A DNA stretch of 64,000 bases from positions 1-64,000 of the forward strand of contig CAMJWT010000002.1 in the NCBI GenBank assembly GCA_946409545.1, in the 5' to 3' direction. The stretch comes from RUG12783 sp946409545. Its GTDB lineage: Bacteria > Bacillota_I > Bacilli_A > RF39 > UBA660. Of the stretch, positions 9,836 to 17,804 are shown in pieces. Below the pieces are notes generated by a model. It worked only from the letters and a program-made list of their open reading frames with translations, searched no databases and was not told the origin of the DNA. Position 1 is the stretch's first letter. Each line of letters begins with the position of its first letter. A program made the translations under genes and the position numbers.

Positions 9836-10025
9836 TTAACGAAGAAGTCATAAGGAATTATTAAATTATTTAAGAGAGTTAGTGGTTGGTGAAAACTAAT
9901 AGATTTAATAAGGAAGTTACAATGATGGAGTTAAAACGTTAATCGCGTTAAGATATTGAGTAATAGAATTCTATTAAAGTAGGATGGTACCACGGTAAGC
10001 GTTCCTATATAATAGAATTCTTTTT
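9836..10025 (+). ncRNA. T-box riboswitch, tyrosine specifier (UAC)
   Basis: The conserved T-box AGGATGGTACCACGG is at 9981-9995. The leader also has GAGAG and GGTTGGTGAAAAC elements of stem I and a terminator whose 3' arm (ATAATAGAATTCT) runs into T at 10021-10025. By alignment with the ileS leader in this window (AUC followed by A), the specifier is UAC at 9918-9920, followed by A. That is a tyrosine codon. Uncharged tRNA-Tyr should therefore open transcription of deoC, the Cys-rich gene and tyrS. The terminator's 5' arm lies in a perfect 16-nt palindrome, TAATAGAATTCTATTA. Confidence 0.88.
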
Positions 10026-10043
10026 ATTATTTAGGAGGTAATT

Positions 10044-10688
10044 ATGAATTTAAGTGATTATATTGATCATACGAATTTATCTAAAGTTGCAACAGCAGAA
10101 GATATTATGAAATTATGTGAGGAAGCAAAAAAATATCATTTTCCAACAGTTTGTATTCCGCCATATTACGTAAAAGCTGCCAGTGAATATTTAAAAGGTA
10201 GTACAACAGAAGTATGTACCGTTATTGGTTTCCCTAATGGTTATAATACAGTTGAAACCAAACAATATGAGGCAATCGATGCTATCCATAACGGAGCTAA
10301 AGAAATTGATATGGTAATTAATATTAATGCTTTAAAGAATAAAGATTATGATTATGTAAAAGATGAAATTGAAACAATAAGAGATTCAATTGATGGTAAA
10401 GTATTAAAAGTAATTATTGAAACTTGTTTATTAGAAGAAGAAGAAATTATTAAAATGACAGAAATATGTAATGAAACATTTGTTCATTTTATTAAAACAA
10501 GTACGGGTTTTGATAAAGAAGGAGCTAAACTAGAAGATGTTAAATTAATAATGAAACATAAAAATGATGTATTAGAAGTTAAAGCAAGTGGTGGTATTAA
10601 AAATAGTAAACAAGCCGAAGAATTTATTAAAGAAGGTGTTACTCGTATTGGTACTAGCCATGGAATTGATATTATTAATGATAAATAA
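10044..10688 (+). CDS. deoC: DeoC, deoxyribose-phosphate aldolase
   Basis: DeoC (214 aa) cleaves 2-deoxyribose-5-phosphate to glyceraldehyde-3-phosphate and acetaldehyde, the last step of deoxynucleoside salvage. The Schiff-base lysine is Lys151 in FIKTSTGF, and the second active-site lysine is Lys180 in VKASGG. The N-terminal 'DYIDHTNL' is typical. RBS AGGAGG is well placed. It is the first gene behind a tyrosine T-box leader, 27 bp ahead of a membrane-protein gene and with tyrS third; no terminator is visible between them. No other deo gene is nearby. Control by tRNA-Tyr is unusual for this enzyme. Confidence 0.97.
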   Translation: MNLSDYIDHTNLSKVATAEDIMKLCEEAKKYHFPTVCIPPYYVKAASEYLKGSTTEVCTVIGFPNGYNTVETKQYEAIDAIHNGAKEIDMVININALKNKDYDYVKDEIETIRDSIDGKVLKVIIETCLLEEEEIIKMTEICNETFVHFIKTSTGFDKEGAKLEDVKLIMKHKNDVLEVKASGGIKNSKQAEEFIKEGVTRIGTSHGIDIINDK

Positions 10689-10715
10689 TATTAAGTTATA
10701 AAAAGGGAAAGTCTT

Positions 10716-11915
10716 ATGAAAAATAAGAAATTGATATTTAATATATTAATTACAATAATTGTTTTATCAATTATATTAGTTGTTTATTTGATGTTAAAAA
10801 AAGAAAAAGTATCGATTCCACCTACATTAACAATCGATAATAAAGTTGTTAATTTGTTTGTAGGTGATGAATATACAATTAATTATAAATTTGAAGATAA
10901 TGGTAATAATATTACTTTAAAATGGAATGTAAGTAATAATAACGTTATTTCTTTAAACGATAATAAAGTAAAAGCTTTATCTAAAGGAGTATCAGAGGTT
11001 TCAATAAGTTATTTTTATAATGAAAAAGAATTCGTAAATAAAATAGTTTTTATTGTTGATGAATATGATAAAGAAGCTCCTGTAATTAAAGTAGATGGTA
11101 ATATAGATGAAAATACTTGGGTAAATCATGATGTTAATTTAAAAATAAATATTGATAATGAAACCAATTATGAATTATTTTACTATATTGAAGGTAGTGA
11201 AAATAAAGAAGAGAAAGTTAATAATAACAATATTTTAATTAATAATGATGGAACTAATATTGTTCATATTAAAGCCATTGATTCTAGTAATAATAAAAGT
11301 GAAGTTATTGTAAAAGTTAATATTGATAAAACTGAACCAACATGTTCATTAAAATTAAATGATAAAACTATTGAAATAACAAAATCTGATAATAATGAAT
11401 TAAGTTATTATGGAACAAATAAAGATTTTACTGGTAAAAACGTTAATTCATTAGAGGCAAAAGAAGGTAAGTTTAATTATTATGTAAAAGATATAGCAGG
11501 TAATACTGGTAAATGTAGTATTACGTTAGTTAAGAAAATGTTATATCGAAAAAGTACATGTACTAAATGTAATAATTGCAAAGAAGCAGGTTGTAAAAGT
11601 TATACTGAATGGCATACAACAGGAAGTCATTGTAATAATAAAACAAGTGCTAGTGATTATGTTGGTGAATATGAAAAATATACTAATTGTCGATATGATA
11701 CTAGTTGTAGTTCAGGAAATGATACAGGAGATAAAGAAAGACCTGATAAATTTTATCGTTGTACAAGAGCTATTCGTTCATGTAGAGAATATGTAACATC
11801 ATGTGAAAAATGTGGATGTGCTTCTTGGAGTGAATATGGTGAATGGACAGATCAAGTAATAAAAGAAGATAGAAATACGAAAGTACAAAAACAAGAAAGG
11901 TTATATCAAAAATAA
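10716..11915 (+). CDS. Membrane-anchored Ig-like protein with Cys/Tyr-rich C-terminal domain
   Basis: This 399-aa protein is probably extracytoplasmic. A membrane helix (about residues 5-27) is followed by a Big_2-like domain (about 35-115), an Ig-like 'APVIKV...' domain, a domain with 'EPTCSLKLND', and a C-terminal region of about 130 residues with 12 Cys (CTKCNNCKEAGC, TSCEKCGC) and about ten Tyr. The even Cys number and outside location fit disulfides or metal binding; which one cannot be decided here. The gene lies 27 bp after deoC and 15 bp before the tyrS start, in the same T-box operon. No function is recognised. Confidence 0.75.
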   Translation: MKNKKLIFNILITIIVLSIILVVYLMLKKEKVSIPPTLTIDNKVVNLFVGDEYTINYKFEDNGNNITLKWNVSNNNVISLNDNKVKALSKGVSEVSISYFYNEKEFVNKIVFIVDEYDKEAPVIKVDGNIDENTWVNHDVNLKINIDNETNYELFYYIEGSENKEEKVNNNNILINNDGTNIVHIKAIDSSNNKSEVIVKVNIDKTEPTCSLKLNDKTIEITKSDNNELSYYGTNKDFTGKNVNSLEAKEGKFNYYVKDIAGNTGKCSITLVKKMLYRKSTCTKCNNCKEAGCKSYTEWHTTGSHCNNKTSASDYVGEYEKYTNCRYDTSCSSGNDTGDKERPDKFYRCTRAIRSCREYVTSCEKCGCASWSEYGEWTDQVIKEDRNTKVQKQERLYQK

Positions 11916-11930
11916 AAGGAGATGAATAAT

Positions 11931-13154
11931 ATGACATTATTTGAAGATTTAAAGTGGCGTGGATTAATACAAGATGTAAGTAGTCCAGAAATAGAGAAAG
12001 TATTAAACAATGAGTGTGTAACATTTTATTGGGGAACAGATCCAACAGCGGATAGTTTACATATAGGACATTACTCATCACTTGTTACAGCTAGACGACT
12101 TGTTAAAGCTGGTCATAAAGCAATACTACTTGTAGGTGGTGCTACAGCTTTAATTGGGGACCCACGTGGCAAGGGAGAAAGAACATTACAAAGTTTTGAT
12201 ACTATAAATGAAAATTATTTAAAGTTAAAAGCTCAAGTAGAAAGAATAACAGGTTGTGAAACCGTTAATAACTATGATTGGATTAAAGATATTAATGTAC
12301 TTGAATTTTTAAGAGATTATGGTAAACATTTCACAGTTAATTATATGTTAGATAAAGATAAAGTTAAGAAACAATTAGATAATGGATTATCATTTACTGA
12401 GTTTTCTTATATGATTTTACAAGCACTAGATTTTAAACATTTATATGAAACAAGAAATGTTACTATGCAAGTAGCAGGTTCTGATCAATGGGGAAATATT
12501 ACTTCAGGTATTGAGTTAATTAGAAGAACTTTAGGTAAAGAAGTATACGGTATGACAATGCCACTTGTTTTAGATGAACAAGGTAATAAGATTGGTAAGA
12601 GTGAAGGTAATGCTGTATGGCTTGATAAAGAAAAGACTAGTCCATATTATTTATATCAATATTTACTAAATACTGATGATGCTATTGTTATTGATCATTT
12701 AAAGAAATTAACAATGTTATCACGTGAAGAGATTGAAGAATTAGAAGAATCTAATAAGAATGAACCACATTTAAGATTAGCTCATAAAGCCTTAGCTCGT
12801 GAAGTAGTAACAGATATTCATGGAAAAGAAGAATATGAAAAAGTACTTAAAATTACAGAAGCTTTATTTAGTGGAAATATTAAAGAATTAAGTGTAGATG
12901 AATTACATGATGCCTTTAGTAACATTCCAAGTTTTGAAGTATCTGAAGATAAGAATATTGTTGATTTATTAGTAGAAGCATCTGTTTGTACAAGTAAACG
13001 TGAAGCTCGTGAAATGATATCAAGTAATTCTATTAGTATTAATGGTGATAAAATTAATGATTTAGAATTTGTTATCAAAAAAGAAGATGCTATTGGTGAT
13101 TATACAATTATTAGAAAAGGTAAAAAGAAATATTTTGTTATTAAGCATAAATAA
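11931..13154 (+). CDS. tyrS: Tyrosyl-tRNA synthetase
   Basis: TyrS (407 aa) charges tRNA-Tyr. It has the class I signatures HIGH (residues 44-47) and KIGKS (220-224), the tyrosine-pocket stretch QVAGSDQWGN, and an S4 RNA-binding domain from about residue 340. ATG 11931 is chosen over ATG 11922 because AAAGGAG ends directly at 11921; this gives the usual N-terminus MTLFEDLKWRG. It is the third gene of the deoC operon, and its own substrate tRNA is read by the leader at 9836-10025. Length is normal for bacterial TyrS. Confidence 0.98.
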   Translation: MTLFEDLKWRGLIQDVSSPEIEKVLNNECVTFYWGTDPTADSLHIGHYSSLVTARRLVKAGHKAILLVGGATALIGDPRGKGERTLQSFDTINENYLKLKAQVERITGCETVNNYDWIKDINVLEFLRDYGKHFTVNYMLDKDKVKKQLDNGLSFTEFSYMILQALDFKHLYETRNVTMQVAGSDQWGNITSGIELIRRTLGKEVYGMTMPLVLDEQGNKIGKSEGNAVWLDKEKTSPYYLYQYLLNTDDAIVIDHLKKLTMLSREEIEELEESNKNEPHLRLAHKALAREVVTDIHGKEEYEKVLKITEALFSGNIKELSVDELHDAFSNIPSFEVSEDKNIVDLLVEASVCTSKREAREMISSNSISINGDKINDLEFVIKKEDAIGDYTIIRKGKKKYFVIKHK

Positions 13155-13156
13155 AA

Positions 13157-13183
13157 GAAGCTACTATCTAGTAGTTTTTTTTA
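13157..13183 (+). terminator. Intrinsic terminator of the tyrS operon
   Basis: A short stem AGCTACT/AGTAGTT around ATCT is followed by a long T run. Confidence 0.8.
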
Positions 13184-13185
13184 TA

Positions 13186-13214
13186 TTGACGATTTAAAAA
13201 AAAGTTTTTATAAT
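13186..13214 (+). promoter_or_regulatory. Sigma-A promoter of the lipoprotein gene
   Basis: TTGACG (13186-13191), 17-nt spacer, TATAAT (13209-13214). Transcription would start just ahead of the AGAGAGG ribosome site. Confidence 0.85.
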
Positions 13215-13237
13215 ATTATTAGAATAGAGAGGTATAT

Positions 13238-14521
13238 ATGAAGAAAAATTTTAAATTAAAAGCATTAATACTTCTTGTTGTCTTAGCTATGACATCAGGT
13301 TGTATTAAAGTTGAAACAGGAATGAAAATATCCCTTACAAAAGATGTAGAAAGCTTCTATGTAATGGCAATGATGGACCAAATGATGGGTCAAGAAGGAG
13401 CTAGTACTGATTCATTCAAAGGTAATTCTAAGAAATTAGAAGAGGAAGGATATAAAGTATCAGATTATAAAGAAGATGGATATACTGGTATTAAAGCTAC
13501 TAAATCTCTTGGAAACTTAGATGATTTAAGTTATGAAGGAGAAGTAAGAGTAGTAAATCTTGATAAAGTTGATGAGAATACTAAATATTTCAAAGTAGAA
13601 AAAGGATTCTTAAAGAATACTTATACTGCTAAATTCACAACATCTGTTAATAATGACATTATGAATGAACTTGAAAATCAACAAAAAGGTCAAGAACAAC
13701 CTACTAATCCTGATGAAGAACTAATTGAAGAAACTGAAGTTGAAACAATGGTTGATGAAGTTAATGACAATAATGTGCCAGAAACTCCAAAAGAAGACGG
13801 AAAAGTAGATGAAACACCTGTTGATGGTACAACTGGTGAAACTCCAAAAGATGATACTACTGTTCCACCAACTGAAAGTGAAACGCCAACTGAAGGTGAA
13901 ACACCAACTACTGATGAAAATAATATTATTGATGATGACTCTTTAGATCAAATCAAGAAAATGATGAATGTTAATTATCGTGTTGAAGTTCCAATTAAGG
14001 CTATAAGTAGTAATGCTACAAAAACATCAGAAGATGGAAAAGTTCTAGAATGGAACTTAATGGATTGGAAAGAAGGATCAACAATTGAATTCAAGTTTGA
14101 AGCTTGGAATATAATGAATTTATTAATTGTTGCTGGTGGCGCTTTATTAATTTTAGTTATTCTTATTATAATGTTTGTTGTATCAAGAAAAGCTAAGAAA
14201 AAAGCTGAACCTGCACCATTAGCAGAACAACCAATTGCTGAAGTTAATGATGAAAAAGCAAGTGCTATAACTCCTGTTAATCCAACAGAAACACCTGCAT
14301 TAAAACCAGTAGGTGATGCTACAGAAGTTAAAGAAGGTCCTGTTACTTTAGATGTTCCTAAAGAAGAAGTACCTGCTCCTGTTCCAGAAACTCCAGCTAT
14401 TCCTGAAGTTGCTACAGAAACACCTGTTGCTCCTGTAACAGTAGAAGTTCCAAAGATTGTAACAACACCAGAAATTACTCCAGCTGCTCCAGCTGAACCT
14501 GAAGAAGCAAAAACAGAATAA
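13238..14521 (+). CDS. Lipoprotein with C-terminal membrane helix and Pro/Glu-rich tail
   Basis: This 427-aa predicted lipoprotein has a signal peptide ending in lipobox T-S-G-C with Cys22 as lipidation site. The extracytoplasmic domain (about 23-150) begins with a 'TGMKISLTKD' stretch reminiscent of LppM/DUF3153-type lipoproteins. An acidic Thr/Pro/Glu linker (about 155-235) and a second short domain follow. A strong helix near residues 291-313 leads to a Lys-rich stop-transfer and a long cytoplasmic Pro/Val/Glu tail. A protein both lipidated and spanning the membrane is unusual. It is a single-gene unit with its own promoter and terminator. Function unknown. Confidence 0.75.
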   Translation: MKKNFKLKALILLVVLAMTSGCIKVETGMKISLTKDVESFYVMAMMDQMMGQEGASTDSFKGNSKKLEEEGYKVSDYKEDGYTGIKATKSLGNLDDLSYEGEVRVVNLDKVDENTKYFKVEKGFLKNTYTAKFTTSVNNDIMNELENQQKGQEQPTNPDEELIEETEVETMVDEVNDNNVPETPKEDGKVDETPVDGTTGETPKDDTTVPPTESETPTEGETPTTDENNIIDDDSLDQIKKMMNVNYRVEVPIKAISSNATKTSEDGKVLEWNLMDWKEGSTIEFKFEAWNIMNLLIVAGGALLILVILIIMFVVSRKAKKKAEPAPLAEQPIAEVNDEKASAITPVNPTETPALKPVGDATEVKEGPVTLDVPKEEVPAPVPETPAIPEVATETPVAPVTVEVPKIVTTPEITPAAPAEPEEAKTE

Positions 14522-14526
14522 AAGAT

Positions 14527-14551
14527 AAGGATGAGAAATCATCCTTTTTTT
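14527..14551 (+). terminator. Intrinsic terminator
   Basis: AAGGATGA (14527-14534), loop GAAA, TCATCCTT (14539-14546), then T. Confidence 0.92.
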
Positions 14552-14572
14552 ATAAAAAAATGAAATTAAATA

Positions 14573-14601
14573 TTGACATGAAAACAAGAATAATGTATAT
14601 T
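14573..14601 (+). promoter_or_regulatory. Sigma-A promoter of the str operon
   Basis: A consensus TTGACA (14573-14578), 17-nt spacer and TATATT (14596-14601) precede rpsL. It is among the best -35/-10 pairs in the window, fitting a highly expressed operon. Confidence 0.88.
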
Positions 14602-14620
14602 ACTATTTGTTTGTGAAATT

Positions 14621-14676
14621 GGGTTTTGTCTAAGGCAAAACCTAATATTAATAACAAAAATGATACACCAGGGTGT
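14621..14676 (+). other. Structured 5' leader of rpsL
   Basis: A 9-bp hairpin (14622-14630 with 14634-14642, loop TAA) and a weaker ACAC/GTGT hairpin (14665-14676) lie between promoter and RBS. No T run follows, so neither is a terminator. A regulatory role, for example ribosomal-protein feedback, is only a suggestion. Confidence 0.4.
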
Positions 14677-14695
14677 GTGTTGGAAAGGAGACAAT

Positions 14696-15106
14696 ATGCC
14701 TACAATTAATCAATTAGTAAAAAAAGGAAGAGGTAATAAGGTTAGAAAACCAAAATCACCAGTACTTTTAGTTGGTGTTAATAACATCAAAAGAAAACAA
14801 ACTAAGGTTAATTCACCTCAAAAACGTGGTGTTTGTGTTCGTGTTGGAACAATGACTCCAAAGAAACCTAACTCTGCACTTCGTAAATACGCTCGTGTTA
14901 AGTTAAGTAATGGTCTTGAAGTTACTTGCTACATTCCAGGTGAAGGACACAACCTACAAGAACATAGTGTTGTATTAATTCGTGGTGGACGTGTACCTGA
15001 CTTAATCGGTGTACGTTATCATATAATTCGTGGAACATTAGATACTGCAGGTGTTAAAGATAGAAAACAAGGTCGTAGTCGTTACGGCGCTAAGAAAGAA
15101 AAATAG
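14696..15106 (+). CDS. rpsL: Ribosomal protein S12
   Basis: S12 (136 aa) forms part of the decoding centre of the 30S subunit. ATG 14696 follows GGAAAGGAG and gives the expected MPTINQLV; an in-frame ATG 12 codons earlier is not the start. The protein has the longer Gram-positive loop (about residues 21-40), the conserved TPKKPNSALRK (about 54-64) and GVRYH. In the second streptomycin loop the usual R-V-K-D-L-P-G-V reads R-V-P-D-L-I-G-V: positions equivalent to E. coli Lys88 and Pro91 are Pro101 and Ile104. It is the first gene of the str operon. Confidence 0.98.
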   Translation: MPTINQLVKKGRGNKVRKPKSPVLLVGVNNIKRKQTKVNSPQKRGVCVRVGTMTPKKPNSALRKYARVKLSNGLEVTCYIPGEGHNLQEHSVVLIRGGRVPDLIGVRYHIIRGTLDTAGVKDRKQGRSRYGAKKEK

Positions 15107-15151
15107 TAATAATTAATAATAAGAATTATTAATCGAAGGGAGGAAAATATA

Positions 15152-15619
15152 ATGCGTAAAAGACGTGCTGTTAAAAGAGAAGTTTTACCAGATCCAGTGT
15201 TTAAATCTAAAGTAGTTACTAAATTAATTAATAGAATCATGTTAGATGGTAAAAAGGGTGTAGCTGAAAAGATTTTATATGGTGCATTTGATATCGTTAA
15301 AGAAAAAACAAATGAAGATCCAGTAACTGTATTTGAAAAAGCTCTTGAAAATATAAAACCACAATTAGAAGTTAAATCTCGTCGTGTTGGTGGTTCTAAC
15401 TATCAAGTACCAGTAGAAGTTAGTGAAACAAGAAGTCAAACTTTAGGTTTAAGATGGTTAGTTAATTTTGCTAGACTTAGAGGCGGTAAGAGTATGGCTG
15501 ATAATTTAGCAAGTGAGATTATTGATGCAAGTAATGGAACAGGTAATGCTGTTAAGAAGAAAGAAGATACACATAGAATGGCTGAAGCTAATAAGGCTTA
15601 TGCACATTTTAAGTGGTAG
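15152..15619 (+). CDS. rpsG: Ribosomal protein S7
   Basis: S7 (155 aa) nucleates assembly of the 3' domain of 16S rRNA. The protein opens MRKRRAVKREVLPDP and contains VEVKSRRVGGSNYQVPVEV-type and LGLRWLVNFARLRG core segments; the length is standard. AAGGGAGG precedes the ATG by about 9 nt. It lies 45 bp after rpsL and 14 bp before fusA in the usual str order. Confidence 0.98.
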   Translation: MRKRRAVKREVLPDPVFKSKVVTKLINRIMLDGKKGVAEKILYGAFDIVKEKTNEDPVTVFEKALENIKPQLEVKSRRVGGSNYQVPVEVSETRSQTLGLRWLVNFARLRGGKSMADNLASEIIDASNGTGNAVKKKEDTHRMAEANKAYAHFKW

Positions 15620-15633
15620 AAAGGAAGTAAATT

Positions 15634-17703
15634 ATGGCTCGTGAAACGTCATTAGAAATGACAAGAAACTTTGGAATTATGGCACATATCGATGCAGGTA
15701 AAACTACTTGTACTGAACGTGTACTATTCCTAACAAAGAAAATCCATAAGATTGGTGAAACTCATGATGGTGAGTCACAAATGGACTGGATGGAACAAGA
15801 GCAAGAACGTGGTATTACAATTACTTCTGCTGCAACTACTGCTTACTGGAAAAAATATCGTTTTAATATAATCGATACTCCAGGACACGTAGATTTCACA
15901 GTTGAAGTTAGTCGTAGTCTTCGTGTACTAGATGGTGCAATTGCCCTACTAGATGCTCAAGCTGGTGTTGAACCTCAAACTGAAACAGTTTGGAGACAAG
16001 CAACAGAATTTATGGTTCCAAGAATCATCTTCGCTAATAAGATGGATAAAATGGGGGCTAGTTTTGAATATTCACTAAATAGTATTAAAGACCGTTTAGG
16101 TGTTAATGCTAAGCCAATTGAATGGCCAATTGGTGCAGAAAATGAATTCCGTGGAGTTATTGATCTTGTTACTATGAAAGCTTATGAATATGATGGTGGA
16201 CAAGAAGAAGTAGAAAAAGAGATTGAAATTCCTGAAGAATTAAAAGAAGTAGCAGAACAAAAACGTGAAGAATTAATTGATGCTGTAGCTGAATATGATG
16301 ATGAATTAATGATGACATACTTAGATGGTGGAGAAGTAACTGTTGAAATGATTAAACGTGCTATCCGTAAGGGTACACTAGAAGTTAAATTCTTCCCAGT
16401 TATGTGTGGTACAGCTTTAGGAAATATGGGTATTAAGCCACTTCTTGACGCTGTTATTGATTATTTACCAAGTCCTATTGATGTTGCATCTATTAAAGGT
16501 GTTGACTTAGCTGGTAAAGAATGTGAACGTCATCCAAAAGATGATGAACCATTTAGTTCATTAGCATTCAAAGTTATGACTGACCCATTCGTAGGTCGTT
16601 TAACATTCTTCCGTGTATATTCAGGTCATTTATCAAGTGGTTCTTATGTACTAAATAGTACAAAAGATACAAAGGAAAGAATTGGTCGTATCTTATTAAT
16701 GCATGCTAATACAAGAACAGAAATTAGTGATGTATATACAGGTGATATTGCTGCTGCAGTAGGTTTAAAAAATACTACAACAGGTGATACATTATGTGAT
16801 GAAAAACATCCAGTTATTCTAGAAAGTATGAACTTCCCAGAACCAGTTATTGAACTTGCTGTTGAACCTAAGAGTAAGGCTGACCAAGAAAAGATGGCTA
16901 TTGCTCTTCAAAAATTAGCTGAAGAAGATCCAACTTTCCGTGTTCATACTGATCAAGAAACAGGTCAAACAGTTATCGCTGGTATGGGTGAACTTCACTT
17001 AGACGTATTAGTTGACCGTATGAGAAGAGAATTCAATGTTGAAGCTAACATTGGTAAACCTCAAGTTGCATATCGTGAAACAATTCGTCAAGAAGCTGAA
17101 TGTGAAGGTAAATATATTAAACAATCTGGTGGTCGTGGACAATATGGTCACGTATGGATTAAATTCACACCAAATCCTGATAAAGGATATGAATTCGTTG
17201 ATGAAGTTGTTGGTGGTGTAGTTCCTCGTGAATATATTCCAGTTGTTGATAAAGGATTACAAGAAGCTTTAGCTGGTGGTATTCTTGCTGGATATCCTAT
17301 GATTGATGTTAAAGCTACATTATTTGATGGTTCTTACCATGAAGTTGACTCAAATGAAATGGCATTCAAGATTGCTGCCTCATTTGCTTTAAAAGAAGCT
17401 AAGAATAAATGTAAACCAGTACTTCTTGAACCAATCATGCAAGTTGATATTGTTGTACCTGAAGAATATTTTGGTACAGTAATGGGTGATATTCCATCAA
17501 GAAGAGGTCGTCCAGTATCTCAAGAAGCTCGTGGTAATAGTATTGCTTTACGTGCAATGGTTCCACTAGCAGAAATGTTTGGTTATGCTACTGCACTTCG
17601 TAGTAACACACAAGGACGTGGTACATTCCAAATGGTATTTGATCATTATGAAGAAGTACCTAAGAATATCGCTGAAGAAATTATTAAGAAAAGCGGTAAC
17701 TAA
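15634..17703 (+). CDS. fusA: Elongation factor G
   Basis: EF-G (689 aa) drives ribosomal translocation by GTP hydrolysis. G1 is AHIDAGKT (residues 17-24), followed by the G2 region RGITITSAAT, DTPGHVDF (G3) and NKMDK (G4). Domains II-V follow, with the domain IV/V stretches GGRGQYGHVW and PSRRGRP near the C-terminus. It is full length. AAAGGAAG serves as RBS. A 101-bp gap containing a promoter separates it from tuf. Confidence 0.98.
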   Translation: MARETSLEMTRNFGIMAHIDAGKTTCTERVLFLTKKIHKIGETHDGESQMDWMEQEQERGITITSAATTAYWKKYRFNIIDTPGHVDFTVEVSRSLRVLDGAIALLDAQAGVEPQTETVWRQATEFMVPRIIFANKMDKMGASFEYSLNSIKDRLGVNAKPIEWPIGAENEFRGVIDLVTMKAYEYDGGQEEVEKEIEIPEELKEVAEQKREELIDAVAEYDDELMMTYLDGGEVTVEMIKRAIRKGTLEVKFFPVMCGTALGNMGIKPLLDAVIDYLPSPIDVASIKGVDLAGKECERHPKDDEPFSSLAFKVMTDPFVGRLTFFRVYSGHLSSGSYVLNSTKDTKERIGRILLMHANTRTEISDVYTGDIAAAVGLKNTTTGDTLCDEKHPVILESMNFPEPVIELAVEPKSKADQEKMAIALQKLAEEDPTFRVHTDQETGQTVIAGMGELHLDVLVDRMRREFNVEANIGKPQVAYRETIRQEAECEGKYIKQSGGRGQYGHVWIKFTPNPDKGYEFVDEVVGGVVPREYIPVVDKGLQEALAGGILAGYPMIDVKATLFDGSYHEVDSNEMAFKIAASFALKEAKNKCKPVLLEPIMQVDIVVPEEYFGTVMGDIPSRRGRPVSQEARGNSIALRAMVPLAEMFGYATALRSNTQGRGTFQMVFDHYEEVPKNIAEEIIKKSGN

Positions 17704-17741
17704 TTAAAATTTTGCTTTTATTAAGTTATTTATCAAAAATA

Positions 17742-17771
17742 GTTGAAAATTATATTCAACTTAGATAAAAT
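17742..17771 (+). promoter_or_regulatory. Internal promoter for tuf with overlapping inverted repeat
   Basis: TTGAAA (17743-17748), 17-nt spacer and TAAAAT (17766-17771) lie between fusA and tuf. GTTGAA/TTCAAC (17742-17747 and 17755-17760) form an inverted repeat covering the -35 box, which could be an operator or an mRNA hairpin. Confidence 0.6.
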
Positions 17772-17804
17772 AAAGTAGTAAATAAAAAAAGGAGGAAATT
17801 TAAT

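Noticed and set aside
9836..10025. Leader before deoC as a deoxyribonucleoside-responsive element
   Set aside because: The conserved T-box sequence, stem I motifs and a UAC specifier identify a tRNA-Tyr T-box; no DeoR-type operator is visible.
14660..14695. N-terminal extension of S12 from ATG 14660
   Set aside because: It is within the mRNA leader, lacks an RBS, and S12 always begins MPTINQL at the later ATG.
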